DNA from: Marinomonas sp. TW1
GTDB lineage: Bacteria; Pseudomonadota; Gammaproteobacteria; Pseudomonadales; Marinomonadaceae
DNA length: 64,000 nucleotides
NCBI RefSeq assembly: GCF_001625355.1
Contig: NZ_JSEE01000006.1
Coordinates: 124,001-188,000 of the forward strand
Reading direction: 5' to 3'
Shown: positions 8,999 through 18,491 of the stretch, piece after piece
How the letters are laid out: every line of letters begins with the position of its first letter
How positions within the stretch are numbered: position 1 is the stretch's first letter
The notes under the pieces: generated by a model
What the model was told of the DNA's origin: nothing
Database searches by the model: none
Seen by the model: only the letters and a program-made list of their open reading frames with translations
Position numbers and translations under genes: made by a program

Positions 8999-9880
8999 AT
9001 GCCTTTCGATTTTTCTCAATGGGATTTATCCATCATCACAGACCATGTAGAGCTGGTGCTTACTCTGGCATTAATCTTATTGGTGTATTTGATTCGACGT
9101 TATACCAAACGAGCAATTCGTCTCAACCAACACATTGATCATGATAAAAAGCGTCAACGAATCAATGCCGCGGACAACTCCTTTAATTTCTTGTTTGTTG
9201 TTGGTCTGATTCTGATTTGGTCGTCTGAATTACAAAATATCGCCATTTCCATTGCGGCCTTTATGGTGGCTTTGGTGATTGCAACGAAAGAGTTTATTGC
9301 CTGTATTGTGGGGGCGTTTTATCGAGCCAGTACACGGCCATATCAAGTAGGTGATTGGATTAAAGTAGCCAATTTCGAAGGGGAAGTGACGGACAGTGAT
9401 TGGTTGTCTACAACCTTATTTGAAGTGGACTTAAAAGGTGGCAGTTATGCTTATACTGGTAGAACAACGGTCGTGCCAAATAGCGTATTATTAGTTCATA
9501 CGGTCCAAAATTTGAATTACATGCGGCGTTATGTCACGCACAGTTTTTCTATTTCCAGGCATTCTGATGAGGTAAATTTGTTCGAAATCAAAGAACATAT
9601 ATTGAGTAAGCTTCGAGAATACAGTGAGCACTTTCATGAAGTCGCGATTCGTTACAACAGCCTGATTGAAAAGCGTTTGGACATTAATATTTCAGGTCCA
9701 GAGCCACGTGTACGCATTACCACTACCCCAGAAGGGTTTAATATCTTTACGGTTTCTTTGTTTTGTCCAACCGATGAAGCGGTGGAAATAGAACAAAAAG
9801 TAACGGAAGACTTTATGCGTTTTTGGTTTGATAAACGCCAAGAGTTTTTAATGCAGAAGGCGAACCAGGAAGCATCATGA
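8999..9880 (+). CDS. MscS-family mechanosensitive ion channel
   Basis: A 293-residue inner-membrane protein with three membrane segments (about 16-37, 60-75 and 78-100). They are followed by an MscS-type beta domain (RPYQVGDWIKVANFEGEVTDSDWLSTTLFEVDLKGGSYAYTGRTTVVPNS, read as several strands) and a mixed alpha/beta C-terminal domain. The family opens under membrane tension to release solutes after osmotic downshock. The pore-lining helix is less Gly/Ala-rich than in E. coli MscS, so conductance may differ. Its stop overlaps the start of the following lipoprotein gene by 4 bp (ATGA), indicating an operon. Confidence 0.86.
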   Translation: MPFDFSQWDLSIITDHVELVLTLALILLVYLIRRYTKRAIRLNQHIDHDKKRQRINAADNSFNFLFVVGLILIWSSELQNIAISIAAFMVALVIATKEFIACIVGAFYRASTRPYQVGDWIKVANFEGEVTDSDWLSTTLFEVDLKGGSYAYTGRTTVVPNSVLLVHTVQNLNYMRRYVTHSFSISRHSDEVNLFEIKEHILSKLREYSEHFHEVAIRYNSLIEKRLDINISGPEPRVRITTTPEGFNIFTVSLFCPTDEAVEIEQKVTEDFMRFWFDKRQEFLMQKANQEAS

Positions 9881-10467
9881 TATTGATAAAAAAGTCTCTT
9901 AATCTGAGTTTGTTGGCGCTACTTTGCTTAACCTTGACGGCTTGTAATAGCTTTCGGATTAGCGAAAGTAAAATCAACGACGATCTGACAAAGCAAATAG
10001 AAGCGGCTCAAGACACTCGTTTTGAATTAGCCACAGAGGGGCAAGCATTGGCGTTAAATCTTGCCATTAAACACGCAGATATTGATTTTCTTGAGCGCGA
10101 TGGCGGTGTGATTGCGATCGCTTTAATGTGCGATTTAACTGGGCAAGTGTCGGCGTTTGGGCAAAATTTTTCATTAACTACGCAGGTGAATCCCGAGTTT
10201 GAAGCCGGCATTCGTATTCAAGATCAAGACCTGTTTTTAGTGGCTCCAAGGTTGACTCAAGTGGCGATCAAGGGGTCCAGTTTTGACGAAAAAATCATAC
10301 GCACCGCCCTAGGGTCTTTACAGGACAGAGTGGAGCAAGTGTTGCGTCAGTATTTTGATCAGCATCCTATTTACACCCTGAACCATTCACCGTTTGAGAA
10401 ATTGGCTGCCTCGTTGGTTTCTGACATTGAAATAAAAGATGATTCCCTTGAATTATCTATGTTCTAG
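9877..10467 (+). CDS. YceB-like lipoprotein (DUF1439)
   Basis: A 196-residue protein with a lipoprotein signal peptide ending in the lipobox LTAC (Cys at about 23). The C-terminal region (RQYFDQHPIYTLNHS...KLAASLVSDIEIKDDSLEL) resembles E. coli YceB, a DUF1439 lipoprotein of the SMP-like lipid-binding fold. It is probably an outer or inner membrane-anchored periplasmic protein. It is translationally coupled to the MscS gene through a 4-bp overlap. Its function is unknown. Confidence 0.78.
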   Translation: MILIKKSLNLSLLALLCLTLTACNSFRISESKINDDLTKQIEAAQDTRFELATEGQALALNLAIKHADIDFLERDGGVIAIALMCDLTGQVSAFGQNFSLTTQVNPEFEAGIRIQDQDLFLVAPRLTQVAIKGSSFDEKIIRTALGSLQDRVEQVLRQYFDQHPIYTLNHSPFEKLAASLVSDIEIKDDSLELSMF

Positions 10468-10531
10468 CGGAATGAAGTCCTTATAATGGCGTGATGCATA
10501 CCGCAGTAACCTATTGAAATAAGGATAACCC

Positions 10532-11011
10532 ATGTCGATTGCAGACAACCAAGTGGTTCAGTTTCACTATACACTTCGCAGTGGTGAAGAACTGATCGAA
10601 ACTTCCGCTGGCAAAGACCCTGTTGCTTATCTTCACGGTCATGGCAACATTATCCCTGGTTTAGAAAAAGCCATGGTAGGAAAAGCCGCAGGTGAAGAAT
10701 TCGAAGTCACGGTCACGCCAGCAGAGGGCTATGGTGAACGTAAAGAAAATCACACTCAACAAATGCCAGTGAAGCATTTGCAAGGCGCTAAGCGTTGGAA
10801 ACCGGGTATGGTGGCAACCGTACAAACGGACAAAGGAGTGCGTCAGGTAACGATTGTAAAAATGGGGCTAAAACACGCTACCGTTGATATCAACCACCCA
10901 CTTTCAGGGAAAGACTTAACCTTTAACATCCAAGTGATTGATGTACGTGAAGCGACTAATGATGAAATTGCTCACGGTCATGCGCATGGCGTTGGTGGTC
11001 ATCACCACTGA
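10532..11011 (+). CDS. slyD: SlyD-like FKBP-type peptidyl-prolyl isomerase
   Basis: A 159-residue cytoplasmic protein of the SlyD/FkpB type. The FKBP half-domains (VVQFHYTLRSGEELIETSAGKDPVAYLHGHGNIIPGLEKAM, in two strands) surround an insert-in-flap domain (about 75-125), and YGERKENHTQQMP links them. The C-terminus is histidine-rich (AHGHAHGVGGHHH), as in metal-binding SlyD, though shorter than the E. coli tail. It acts as a folding helper and possibly a nickel/zinc-binding chaperone. The start follows AAGGAT, and a terminator follows the gene. Confidence 0.9.
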   Translation: MSIADNQVVQFHYTLRSGEELIETSAGKDPVAYLHGHGNIIPGLEKAMVGKAAGEEFEVTVTPAEGYGERKENHTQQMPVKHLQGAKRWKPGMVATVQTDKGVRQVTIVKMGLKHATVDINHPLSGKDLTFNIQVIDVREATNDEIAHGHAHGVGGHHH

Positions 11012-11028
11012 TACATCCGAATTTAGAT

Positions 11029-11060
11029 AGCCTCTGTTTTCATCGCAGGGGCTTTTTTTT
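11029..11060 (+). terminator. Rho-independent terminator of the slyD-like gene
   Basis: AGCCTCTG and CAGGGGCT pair (one G-U) around a 9-nt loop and are followed by eight T residues, 18 bp after the stop. Confidence 0.88.
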
Positions 11061-11114
11061 GCCTGTTATTTGATGATCTCAATCAAAACTCGAGAGTTAA
11101 TTACTAAAAAATAA

Positions 11115-11178
11115 TAAGAATCGTTATCAATTTCTTGACAGGAATAGCTTCACCGAACATTATTGATAATAGTTATCA
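11115..11178 (+). promoter_or_regulatory. Fur-controlled promoter of fagA-fumC
   Basis: Two Fur-box-like 7-1-7 repeats flank a promoter. TAAGAATCGTTATCA (11115-11129) lies just upstream of the -35 TTGACA (11135-11140). The -10-like CATTAT (11158-11163) is 17 bp further on, immediately followed by TGATAATAGTTATCA (11164-11178), which is nearly perfect. Fur bound here would block RNA polymerase, so the operon should be induced by iron limitation. Confidence 0.88.
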
Positions 11179-11203
11179 TTTATATTGTTTGGAGGGTAGG
11201 GCT

Positions 11204-11560
11204 ATGAGTCGTTACTTGGTGCCATTTTCTGTACTTGAACAAACCATTCAGGCAGGCCAATGTGCCGACTCGCCAGAGGTGTTGTATCACTATCTGAATT
11301 TAACGGAAGAATATGCGGAGCGTTTAAACATTACCGATGCGGCTGAATTGCATCAGAGAGTGTTTAATGTGTTGTTGGATACCGTGTGTGATACCAATAT
11401 TGCGCCACATTGGCGACAAACTTGTTTGGATAAAGTGTACTTGCCTCTTTCTCATCTCAAACGCCTCATCGTAACCTATCAGGATGCGAGAAATTATTTC
11501 AAAATGGAGCATAATCTTAGGGTGTTGAGCCATTACTTCATCTCTTCTTTTGAGTCGTAA
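11204..11560 (+). CDS. fagA: FagA-like protein, Fur-associated gene before fumC
   Basis: A small 118-residue soluble protein without a signal peptide. ATG 11204 is preferred because GGAGGG lies 8 bp upstream; a longer frame reaching back to a TTG at 11135 would run through the promoter and Fur box. It sits between a Fur-controlled promoter and a class II fumarase gene 20 bp downstream. This is exactly the position of fagA in the Pseudomonas fagA-fumC-orfX-sodA iron-starvation operon. The name rests on that position and on similar size. The function of FagA is not known. Confidence 0.72.
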   Translation: MSRYLVPFSVLEQTIQAGQCADSPEVLYHYLNLTEEYAERLNITDAAELHQRVFNVLLDTVCDTNIAPHWRQTCLDKVYLPLSHLKRLIVTYQDARNYFKMEHNLRVLSHYFISSFES

Positions 11561-11580
11561 ACAAAGGAATCTAATACCGC

Positions 11581-12957
11581 ATGAAAACACGCATTGAAAA
11601 AGACAGTATGGGCGAACTGGAAGTACCAGAAAAAGCGCTTTATGGCGCCCAAACTCAGCGAGCAATCAACAACTTTCCAATCAGTAATGAAGCCATGCCA
11701 GAGGCTTTTATTCGTTCTTTGATTTTAATTAAAGCCGCGGCAGCGCAAGCGAATGAAGCTCTAGAATGCATTACACCAAAACAAGCGCAAGCAATCCAAA
11801 ACGCTTGTAATGAACTGTTAGATGCGGATGATTTGATGCAGCATTTTCCGGTTGATGTTTATCAAACGGGTTCTGGTACCAGTTCGAACATGAACGCCAA
11901 TGAAGTGATTGCAACTTTGGCAAGCCAATATAATGGTGAAACCATCAACCCCAACGATCATGTTAACTTTGGTCAAAGCAGTAACGATGTTATCCCCAGT
12001 GCGATTCATGTGAGCGCAACCTTGGAATTGGCGGGACACCTCTTGCCAGCCTTGGAGCATTTAAAAAACACCATTGTTGAAAAAGGCAAAAGTCTAGCGG
12101 GTTACACAAAAACAGGTCGGACACACCTGATGGATGCTATGCCTGTGCGCTTGGATCAAACCTTCAATGCTTGGGCGGCGCAGCTGCAAGACAACATTGA
12201 CAACTTAACTTACATCAAGAGTAAGACCAGTCAATTGGCGCAAGGTGGAACGGCGGTGGGGACTGGCATCAATGCTCACCCTGAATTCGCAGAACGTATT
12301 GCTCGTGCTTTATCTGAGTTAACTAAGCAAACTTTTTCACCGGGGAAAGACTTTTTTGCCTTGATTGGTTCGCAAGACACGGCCGTGGCCTTGTCAGGTC
12401 AGCTGAAAGCGGTGGCGGTAACCTATATGAAAATCGCCAATGATTTACGCTGGATGAATTCTGGTCCACTGGCTGGCCTAGGAGAGATCACCTTACAAGC
12501 GTTACAGCCAGGCTCATCCATCATGCCGGGTAAAGTGAATCCAGTGATTCCTGAAGCAGCTGCCATGGTGGCTGCGCAGGTCATAGGCAACGATGCGGCC
12601 ATTACCATTGGTGGACAATCGGGCAATTTTGAGTTGAATGTCATGTTGCCTGTGATTGCGAAGAATTTGTTGAGCAGCATTAAATTGCTGGCGAACAGTG
12701 GTCAATTGTTGGCGGATAATGCCATTGCTACGCTAACTGTAAATGAAGACAAGCTGAACGAGGCTCTGCACCGTAATCCGATATTAGTAACGGCGTTGAA
12801 CCCTATTATTGGCTATGCTAAAGCCGCAGAAATCGCTAAAAAAGCCTACCAAGAAGGGCGACCTGTGATCGATGTTGCAGACGAAGAAACGGACCTAACA
12901 CGAGAAGAGCTCACCACTTTACTCGATCCTGCGAAATTGACCCATGGTGGTCTGTAA
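11581..12957 (+). CDS. fumC: Fumarate hydratase class II (iron-independent fumarase C)
   Basis: A 458-residue member of the fumarase/aspartase superfamily. It shows YGAQTQRA near the N-terminus, the TGSGTSSNMNANEV substrate region, GRTHLMDAMPV, and the signature GSSIMPGKVNP at about 311-321. It interconverts fumarate and L-malate in the TCA cycle without an iron-sulfur cluster. Placement behind a Fur-regulated fagA means the cell can replace iron-dependent fumarase under iron limitation. Unlike in Pseudomonas, no sodA follows; a terminator comes 63 bp after the stop. Confidence 0.96.
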   Translation: MKTRIEKDSMGELEVPEKALYGAQTQRAINNFPISNEAMPEAFIRSLILIKAAAAQANEALECITPKQAQAIQNACNELLDADDLMQHFPVDVYQTGSGTSSNMNANEVIATLASQYNGETINPNDHVNFGQSSNDVIPSAIHVSATLELAGHLLPALEHLKNTIVEKGKSLAGYTKTGRTHLMDAMPVRLDQTFNAWAAQLQDNIDNLTYIKSKTSQLAQGGTAVGTGINAHPEFAERIARALSELTKQTFSPGKDFFALIGSQDTAVALSGQLKAVAVTYMKIANDLRWMNSGPLAGLGEITLQALQPGSSIMPGKVNPVIPEAAAMVAAQVIGNDAAITIGGQSGNFELNVMLPVIAKNLLSSIKLLANSGQLLADNAIATLTVNEDKLNEALHRNPILVTALNPIIGYAKAAEIAKKAYQEGRPVIDVADEETDLTREELTTLLDPAKLTHGGL

Positions 12958-13020
12958 GTTTATCAATAGCTCAGATAGGTTTTCCCTTGCCTGTCATTTC
13001 ATTCACTATTGATGAAATCA

Positions 13021-13050
13021 AGCCAGCAAGTTTTGCTGGCTTTTTCTTTT
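13021..13050 (+). terminator. Rho-independent terminator of fagA-fumC
   Basis: AGCCAGCAA and TTGCTGGCT form a perfect 9-bp stem with a 3-nt loop, followed by TTTTCTTTT. Confidence 0.93.
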
Positions 13051-13072
13051 CACAGTCTAACCTCAGCGAGCG

Positions 13073-13528
13073 TTACAGTGTTTTGGTCATGAAAGTGCTG
13101 TAAGGATCGAGCCGATAATCTGCAAATGGTCCACACTCTTCAAAGCCATGTTTTCTATACAAAGCTCTTGCTGGCGCAAAAAAGTCTTGTGGGCCGGTTT
13201 CTAAACATATCTTGGTGAGACCTTGATGCTGGGCATAGTTCAGTATGTGTTGCAATAAAATGGAGGCGACGCCTTTATTGCGAGCGGCATTGGAAGTACG
13301 CATGGACTTTATTTCACCTTCCTCTTGGTTGTGTGCTTTTAATGCACCACAGCCCATTAATTGATTATCCTGCCAAACTGTCCAAACACGAATGTTTGCT
13401 TGCTTTAACTCTGATAAGTCTAATGCGTGAACACTTTCCGCTGGTGAGGTCTGATACATGTCGTCTAAATGTTCTTGTAATAACGCCTTGATTTCCGGTC
13501 CGTTTAAATCGTCTAATCGAATATCCAT
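13073..13528 (-). CDS. GNAT-family N-acetyltransferase (YsnE-like)
   Basis: A 151-residue single-domain acetyltransferase. The acetyl-CoA motif A is visible as GEIKSMRTSNAARNKGVASILLQHIL (with R/N-x-x-G-V/I-A at about 85-95). Motif B is ALYRKHGFEECGPF near the C-terminus. The spacing and the DYRLDPYSTFM ending resemble the YsnE/PhnO-like group. The substrate is unknown. The start at 13528 follows GAGAG. It is convergent with fumC and divergent from the next acetyltransferase. Confidence 0.87.
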   Translation of the reverse strand: MDIRLDDLNGPEIKALLQEHLDDMYQTSPAESVHALDLSELKQANIRVWTVWQDNQLMGCGALKAHNQEEGEIKSMRTSNAARNKGVASILLQHILNYAQHQGLTKICLETGPQDFFAPARALYRKHGFEECGPFADYRLDPYSTFMTKTL

Positions 13529-13620
13529 ACTAAATCTCTCAATGAAAATAAAACCTTGGGTAAAAAGGTGTTGTTAACGAAGCAAATTCTGTACCTTTTT
13601 ACCATCTTGGTAAAGAAGCA

Positions 13621-14082
13621 ATGATTGAAAAAAGGACGATGTTTGTGTTAGTTGAATTACGGCTTGCCACGATAGAAGACACTGAGTTATTGCTTGAATG
13701 GCGCAATGACACAGCCACTCGGCAAGCGTCTTTGTCTTCTTCGAAAGTCACTAAAGAGGCGCATCTAACTTGGTTACAGGCTTCATTGGGTAACACTGAC
13801 CGTCGTTTGTGGATAGCTCAATTAGAGGGTTGTGCGGTGGGCAGTTGTCGGGCGGATCGTCAACAAGATGGTTGGTTGTTGTCTTGGACAATAGCGCCAG
13901 ACATGAGAGGCAAAGGCTTGGCTTATCCTATGGTTCTGGCCATATTAAATTCCCTTACAGGACCTTTTTTTGCGCAAATTAAAAGCGACAATATGGCGTC
14001 TATTAAAGTGGCCGAGAAGGCTGGTTTTACTTGCCAAGAAACAAAAGATGATGTGTTATATTTTGTTCGCGAAGCGAGTTAA
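13621..14082 (+). CDS. GNAT-family N-acetyltransferase (RimJ/PseH-like)
   Basis: A 153-residue acetyltransferase. It starts with ELRLATIEDTELLLEWRND, the opening typical of RimJ- and PseH-like GNATs, and carries motif A as LSWTIAPDMRGKGLAYPMV. The region DNMASIKVAEKAGF matches the family's N-x-x-S-x-x-x-x-E-K-x-G-F block. The target could be a nucleotide-sugar amine or a protein N-terminus; nothing nearby decides. An alternative start is ATG 13639. Its stop abuts the stop of the convergent DUF3820 gene. Confidence 0.84.
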   Translation: MIEKRTMFVLVELRLATIEDTELLLEWRNDTATRQASLSSSKVTKEAHLTWLQASLGNTDRRLWIAQLEGCAVGSCRADRQQDGWLLSWTIAPDMRGKGLAYPMVLAILNSLTGPFFAQIKSDNMASIKVAEKAGFTCQETKDDVLYFVREAS

Positions 14083-14346
14083 TTAATCGTCAAAGCGAAT
14101 GCGTACTTTGGGCTCGTTAGGCTTGCTTTGTTCGGGCAAACGCAATGGTTCGACTAGCTTTTCCAAGCCGTTGATCTTGATCTCCAAACAAAGCTGTAAC
14201 CAAGTTCCTAAATTGCCACTAGGCCAGCCTTCATGGGCAAACCACAACAGATAGGCTTCGGGTAAATCAATCAGCGTACGCCCCTGATATTTACCAAAGG
14301 GCATGGTTTGACGGGCGACTTGAATTAGATCTTGTTGTGCAAACAT
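14083..14346 (-). CDS. DUF3820 family protein
   Basis: A compact 87-residue protein with the DUF3820 pattern TMPFGKYQGRTLIDLPEAYLLWFAHEGWP and a following LGTWLQLCLEIK helix. Members are annotated as putative quorum-sensing-regulated virulence factors in Pseudomonas, but no molecular function is established. The F-G-K-Y-x-G core also occurs in exonuclease-associated domains, so nucleic acid binding is conceivable. It ends flush against the preceding acetyltransferase gene. Confidence 0.85.
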   Translation of the reverse strand: MFAQQDLIQVARQTMPFGKYQGRTLIDLPEAYLLWFAHEGWPSGNLGTWLQLCLEIKINGLEKLVEPLRLPEQSKPNEPKVRIRFDD

Positions 14347-14376
14347 AGCAAACTCTCAGACAATTTGACGGCTTAT

Positions 14377-15282
14377 TTAATCATAGGCTTGCGGTGGTTT
14401 AAATGGCGCATTGTCTTTAAAACAGTCAATCAAATAATCGCAAATGGCTTTTAGTTTTGGAGAAGGGTGGTGGACTTTTGGGTACACCAGCCAAACGCCG
14501 CTGTAAGGGTACTGATATTGCGCTAATAATGGCACAAGACGACCAGAGTCGAATTCTTGTTGAACGTAATAATCGGGCAACTGGGCGATGCCTAAGCCTT
14601 TTTTGACCGCATCCAATAGCGCTAATCCTGAATTGCTACGCCATTGACTGCTGACTTTGACTTCTTTGCGTTGGCCGTTTTGTTGGAATAACCAATGACT
14701 TTTAGAGCCAATCAAACACTTATGTTTACTGAGCTCAGACAAGGTGTGCGGCATGCCGTATTGATCGATGTAGTCACGAGAAGCGCACAGGTACTCTTTA
14801 CGATCACAAAGGCGTCGAGACAGTAAGCTGGAATCTTTCATCGCACCCATGCGAATGGCTAGGTCGTAATTTTCTTCGAGCAGATCCACAGCACGATTAG
14901 TGAGGTGTAGATCCAGTTCAATTTTAGGGTGAGTGGTTAAAAAGTCATTCATCACGGGCGCGATGTATCGTTCACCAAAGGTGGTCGCACAGGTCATTTT
15001 AAAGGCGCCTATGGGAGCTTGATTCAGTGAGGAAATAACTTCTTCAGCGCTGCTGAGGGCGGCTGGTAGATCACGACAATGTTGATAATACAGCTCACCT
15101 GCTTCACTTAAGCGAATGCGTCGAGTTGTCCGGAACAAAAGTGTGCAACCAAGCTCCGCTTCCAGTTGGGTCACTAAACGACTGACGTGAGAAGCTGAGA
15201 CGCTTAGTTTGATGGCGGCTGCCGAAAAGCTGCCTTGTCGAACGACTTCCACAAAGGCTTCCATTGCTTCCCAATTTTTCAT
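14377..15282 (-). CDS. LysR-family regulator divergent from frmA
   Basis: A 301-residue LysR protein. The N-terminal helix-turn-helix is MEAFVEVVRQGSFSAAAIKLSVSASHVSRLVTQLE, followed by TTRRIRLSEAGELYYQHC. The effector domain has APVMNDFLTTHPKIELDLHL and GLGIAQLPDYYVQQE. It is transcribed away from frmA-fghA across a 187-bp gap, the classic LysR arrangement, and so probably controls the formaldehyde detoxification genes and itself. Confidence 0.92.
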   Translation of the reverse strand: MKNWEAMEAFVEVVRQGSFSAAAIKLSVSASHVSRLVTQLEAELGCTLLFRTTRRIRLSEAGELYYQHCRDLPAALSSAEEVISSLNQAPIGAFKMTCATTFGERYIAPVMNDFLTTHPKIELDLHLTNRAVDLLEENYDLAIRMGAMKDSSLLSRRLCDRKEYLCASRDYIDQYGMPHTLSELSKHKCLIGSKSHWLFQQNGQRKEVKVSSQWRSNSGLALLDAVKKGLGIAQLPDYYVQQEFDSGRLVPLLAQYQYPYSGVWLVYPKVHHPSPKLKAICDYLIDCFKDNAPFKPPQAYD

Positions 15283-15433
15283 TATGCTGCCCTAAATTGA
15301 TCAAAATAGAGTGTTATATTATAACTACTTGATGCTCTTTTGAAATTATTGTTGCTGTATGACAATAATAATTTGCCAATAGGAGCATTATCGTCTCAAT
15401 GATTTACGACTACACTCCTCTTACTTGATTTAG

Positions 15434-16585
<1,152 letters not shown>

Positions 16586-16657
16586 GTGTGACGTTATCGC
16601 TGATTTTATTAATGCGCATTGCCTAAGCTTGGTGGTGCGCATTTAGAGGAGAGAATC

Positions 16658-17491
16658 ATGGAACTTATATCCAGTACCAAAAGCTTCGGCGGTTGGCTAA
16701 AGCGTTACAAGCATGAGAGTTTGTCCGTTAAAGGCGAAATGACCTTTGCGATTTATCTGCCCCCTCAAGCAGAAAGCCAATCGGTGCCTGTTTTATATTG
16801 GTTATCCGGTTTAACCTGTTCCGACGAAAACTTCACCCAAAAAGCCGGTGCGTTTCGCAAAGCGGCGGAGTTGGGTTTGGCCATTGTTTGCCCAGATACC
16901 AGTCCCCGTGGCACGGATTACCCCGGTGAACACGACAGCTATGATTTTGGCTCTGCGGCAGGGTTTTATTTGAATGCAACCGTAGCACCGTATTCGAATA
17001 CCTACCATATGTATGACTATGTGGTGCAAGAGTTGCCGCATTTGGTGGAAGCCAATTTTCCTGTGACGGACAAACGTTCTATCTCCGGTCATTCCATGGG
17101 CGGTCACGGAGCTTTGATTTGCGCATTGAAAAATCCAGGACATTATCAATCGGTCTCCGCGTTTGCACCGATTGTAAATCCAACGGATTGCCCGTGGGGT
17201 GAAAAAGCCTTTACTGGGTATTTAGGGGAAGATAAAAGCACTTGGCAGGAATGGGATGCGAGTTTATTGATCGCGAACGCCAAAGAGCGCTTGCCGTTGC
17301 TGGTGGATCAAGGCGAAGCCGACAACTTTCTTGTTGAACAGCTGAAACCTGAAGCTTTAGAAGCTGCATGTGACGCCGCTGGTCATCCGCTGACCCTTCG
17401 TCGTCAGCCAGGTTATGATCACAGCTACTTTTTCATCGCCAGCTTCATCGATGAGCATCTAGAGCATCATGCTAAGGCGCTAGAGCTTTAG
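16658..17491 (+). CDS. fghA: S-formylglutathione hydrolase
   Basis: A 277-residue alpha/beta hydrolase of the esterase D family. The nucleophile is S146 in SGHSMGGHGAL. The acid and histidine are in LVDQGEADNFL and GYDHSYFFI. WLSGLTCSDENF carries the conserved oxyanion region. It hydrolyses S-formylglutathione to formate and glutathione, completing formaldehyde detoxification begun by FrmA. ATG 16658 is chosen because GAGGAGAG lies 6 bp upstream and the length equals the family norm. A terminator follows. Confidence 0.95.
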   Translation: MELISSTKSFGGWLKRYKHESLSVKGEMTFAIYLPPQAESQSVPVLYWLSGLTCSDENFTQKAGAFRKAAELGLAIVCPDTSPRGTDYPGEHDSYDFGSAAGFYLNATVAPYSNTYHMYDYVVQELPHLVEANFPVTDKRSISGHSMGGHGALICALKNPGHYQSVSAFAPIVNPTDCPWGEKAFTGYLGEDKSTWQEWDASLLIANAKERLPLLVDQGEADNFLVEQLKPEALEAACDAAGHPLTLRRQPGYDHSYFFIASFIDEHLEHHAKALEL

Positions 17492-17507
17492 ACTGAGTTC
17501 TTGAAGC

Positions 17508-17538
17508 AAAAAAAAGCGAGCAGTGTCTCGCTTTTTTT
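17508..17538 (+). terminator. Rho-independent terminator of frmA-fghA
   Basis: A-run plus GCGAG, a CAGTGT loop, then CTCGC plus seven T residues: a symmetrical hairpin 17 bp after the fghA stop. Confidence 0.9.
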
Positions 17539-17632
17539 GTTTATTTTTTCGCTTATTTCTCACCGTGACTTTCCCCTGACATTTGTTACCATGCTAGCTG
17601 ATTTGTATCTTGATTAAAGGCGATCATTCATC

Positions 17633-18475
17633 ATGAATAGCATGCAATATTCTGTTTTGATTACGGGCTGTTCCAGTGGGATTGGATTGGAAGCGGCGCG
17701 TATGCTGCAACAGCGAAATTTTTTAGTGGTGGCCAGCTGCCGCCAACAAAAGGATGTGGAAGCATTAAAGTCGCAGGGTATTGAGCATGTGGTGCAGTTA
17801 GATTTAACCGACCCCGAGTCCATTGAGGCTGGCCTTGCTGCGACTTTGGAAATGACTGGTGGACACTTGTTTGCCTTATTCAATAATGGGGCTTATGGAC
17901 AACCTGGCGCGGTGGAAGATTTGCCTGTCGCAGCCTTGCGAACACAATTTGAAGCGAATGTATTTGGTACGCATGATTTGACCACTCGAGTGGTCAAGCT
18001 GATGCTGGCTCAGGGTTATGGCCGTATCGTGCAAAACAGTTCAGTACTGGGCATGGTTGCCGCGCCATTTCGTGGTGCTTATAACGCCAGTAAGTTTGCT
18101 TTAGAAGGGTTGACGGATACCTTGCGAATGGAGCTTCATGACACGCCATTGAAGGTCAGTTTGATTGAGCCAGGGCCAATAGAAAGTCGTTTTCGTGCGA
18201 ATGCGTTGCAAGCGTTAAAAGACAATGTTGATATCGCCGCCAGTCGTCACCAACAGGGTTATCAAGAAGCCGTTGCTCGTTTGAGCAAAGAAGGCGCGAC
18301 CTCATCACAAACTCTGCCGGCCAGCGCGGTAGTAAATAAGCTGATTCATGCGTTGGAATCGCCTCGTCCGAAAGCACGCTATTATGTGACAACACCGACT
18401 TATGCTGCGGCTTTGATGAAGCGCGTTTTGCCAACTGTCTTGTTGGATTGGGTGATGCGCCGCCAAGGCAGCTAA
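17633..18475 (+). CDS. Short-chain dehydrogenase/reductase
   Basis: A 280-residue classical SDR. The cofactor motif TGCSSGIG is at about 11-18, NNGAYG follows at about 86, the catalytic serine is in QNSSVLG, and the active site is YNASK at about 147-151. The C-terminal extension of about 60 residues ends in a hydrophobic, basic segment, which suggests membrane association, as in retinol-dehydrogenase-like SDRs. The substrate is unknown. The gene stands alone, convergent with a hydrolase gene. Confidence 0.9.
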   Translation: MNSMQYSVLITGCSSGIGLEAARMLQQRNFLVVASCRQQKDVEALKSQGIEHVVQLDLTDPESIEAGLAATLEMTGGHLFALFNNGAYGQPGAVEDLPVAALRTQFEANVFGTHDLTTRVVKLMLAQGYGRIVQNSSVLGMVAAPFRGAYNASKFALEGLTDTLRMELHDTPLKVSLIEPGPIESRFRANALQALKDNVDIAASRHQQGYQEAVARLSKEGATSSQTLPASAVVNKLIHALESPRPKARYYVTTPTYAAALMKRVLPTVLLDWVMRRQGS

Positions 18476-18491
18476 TCTGTCTTGTTGTTGC

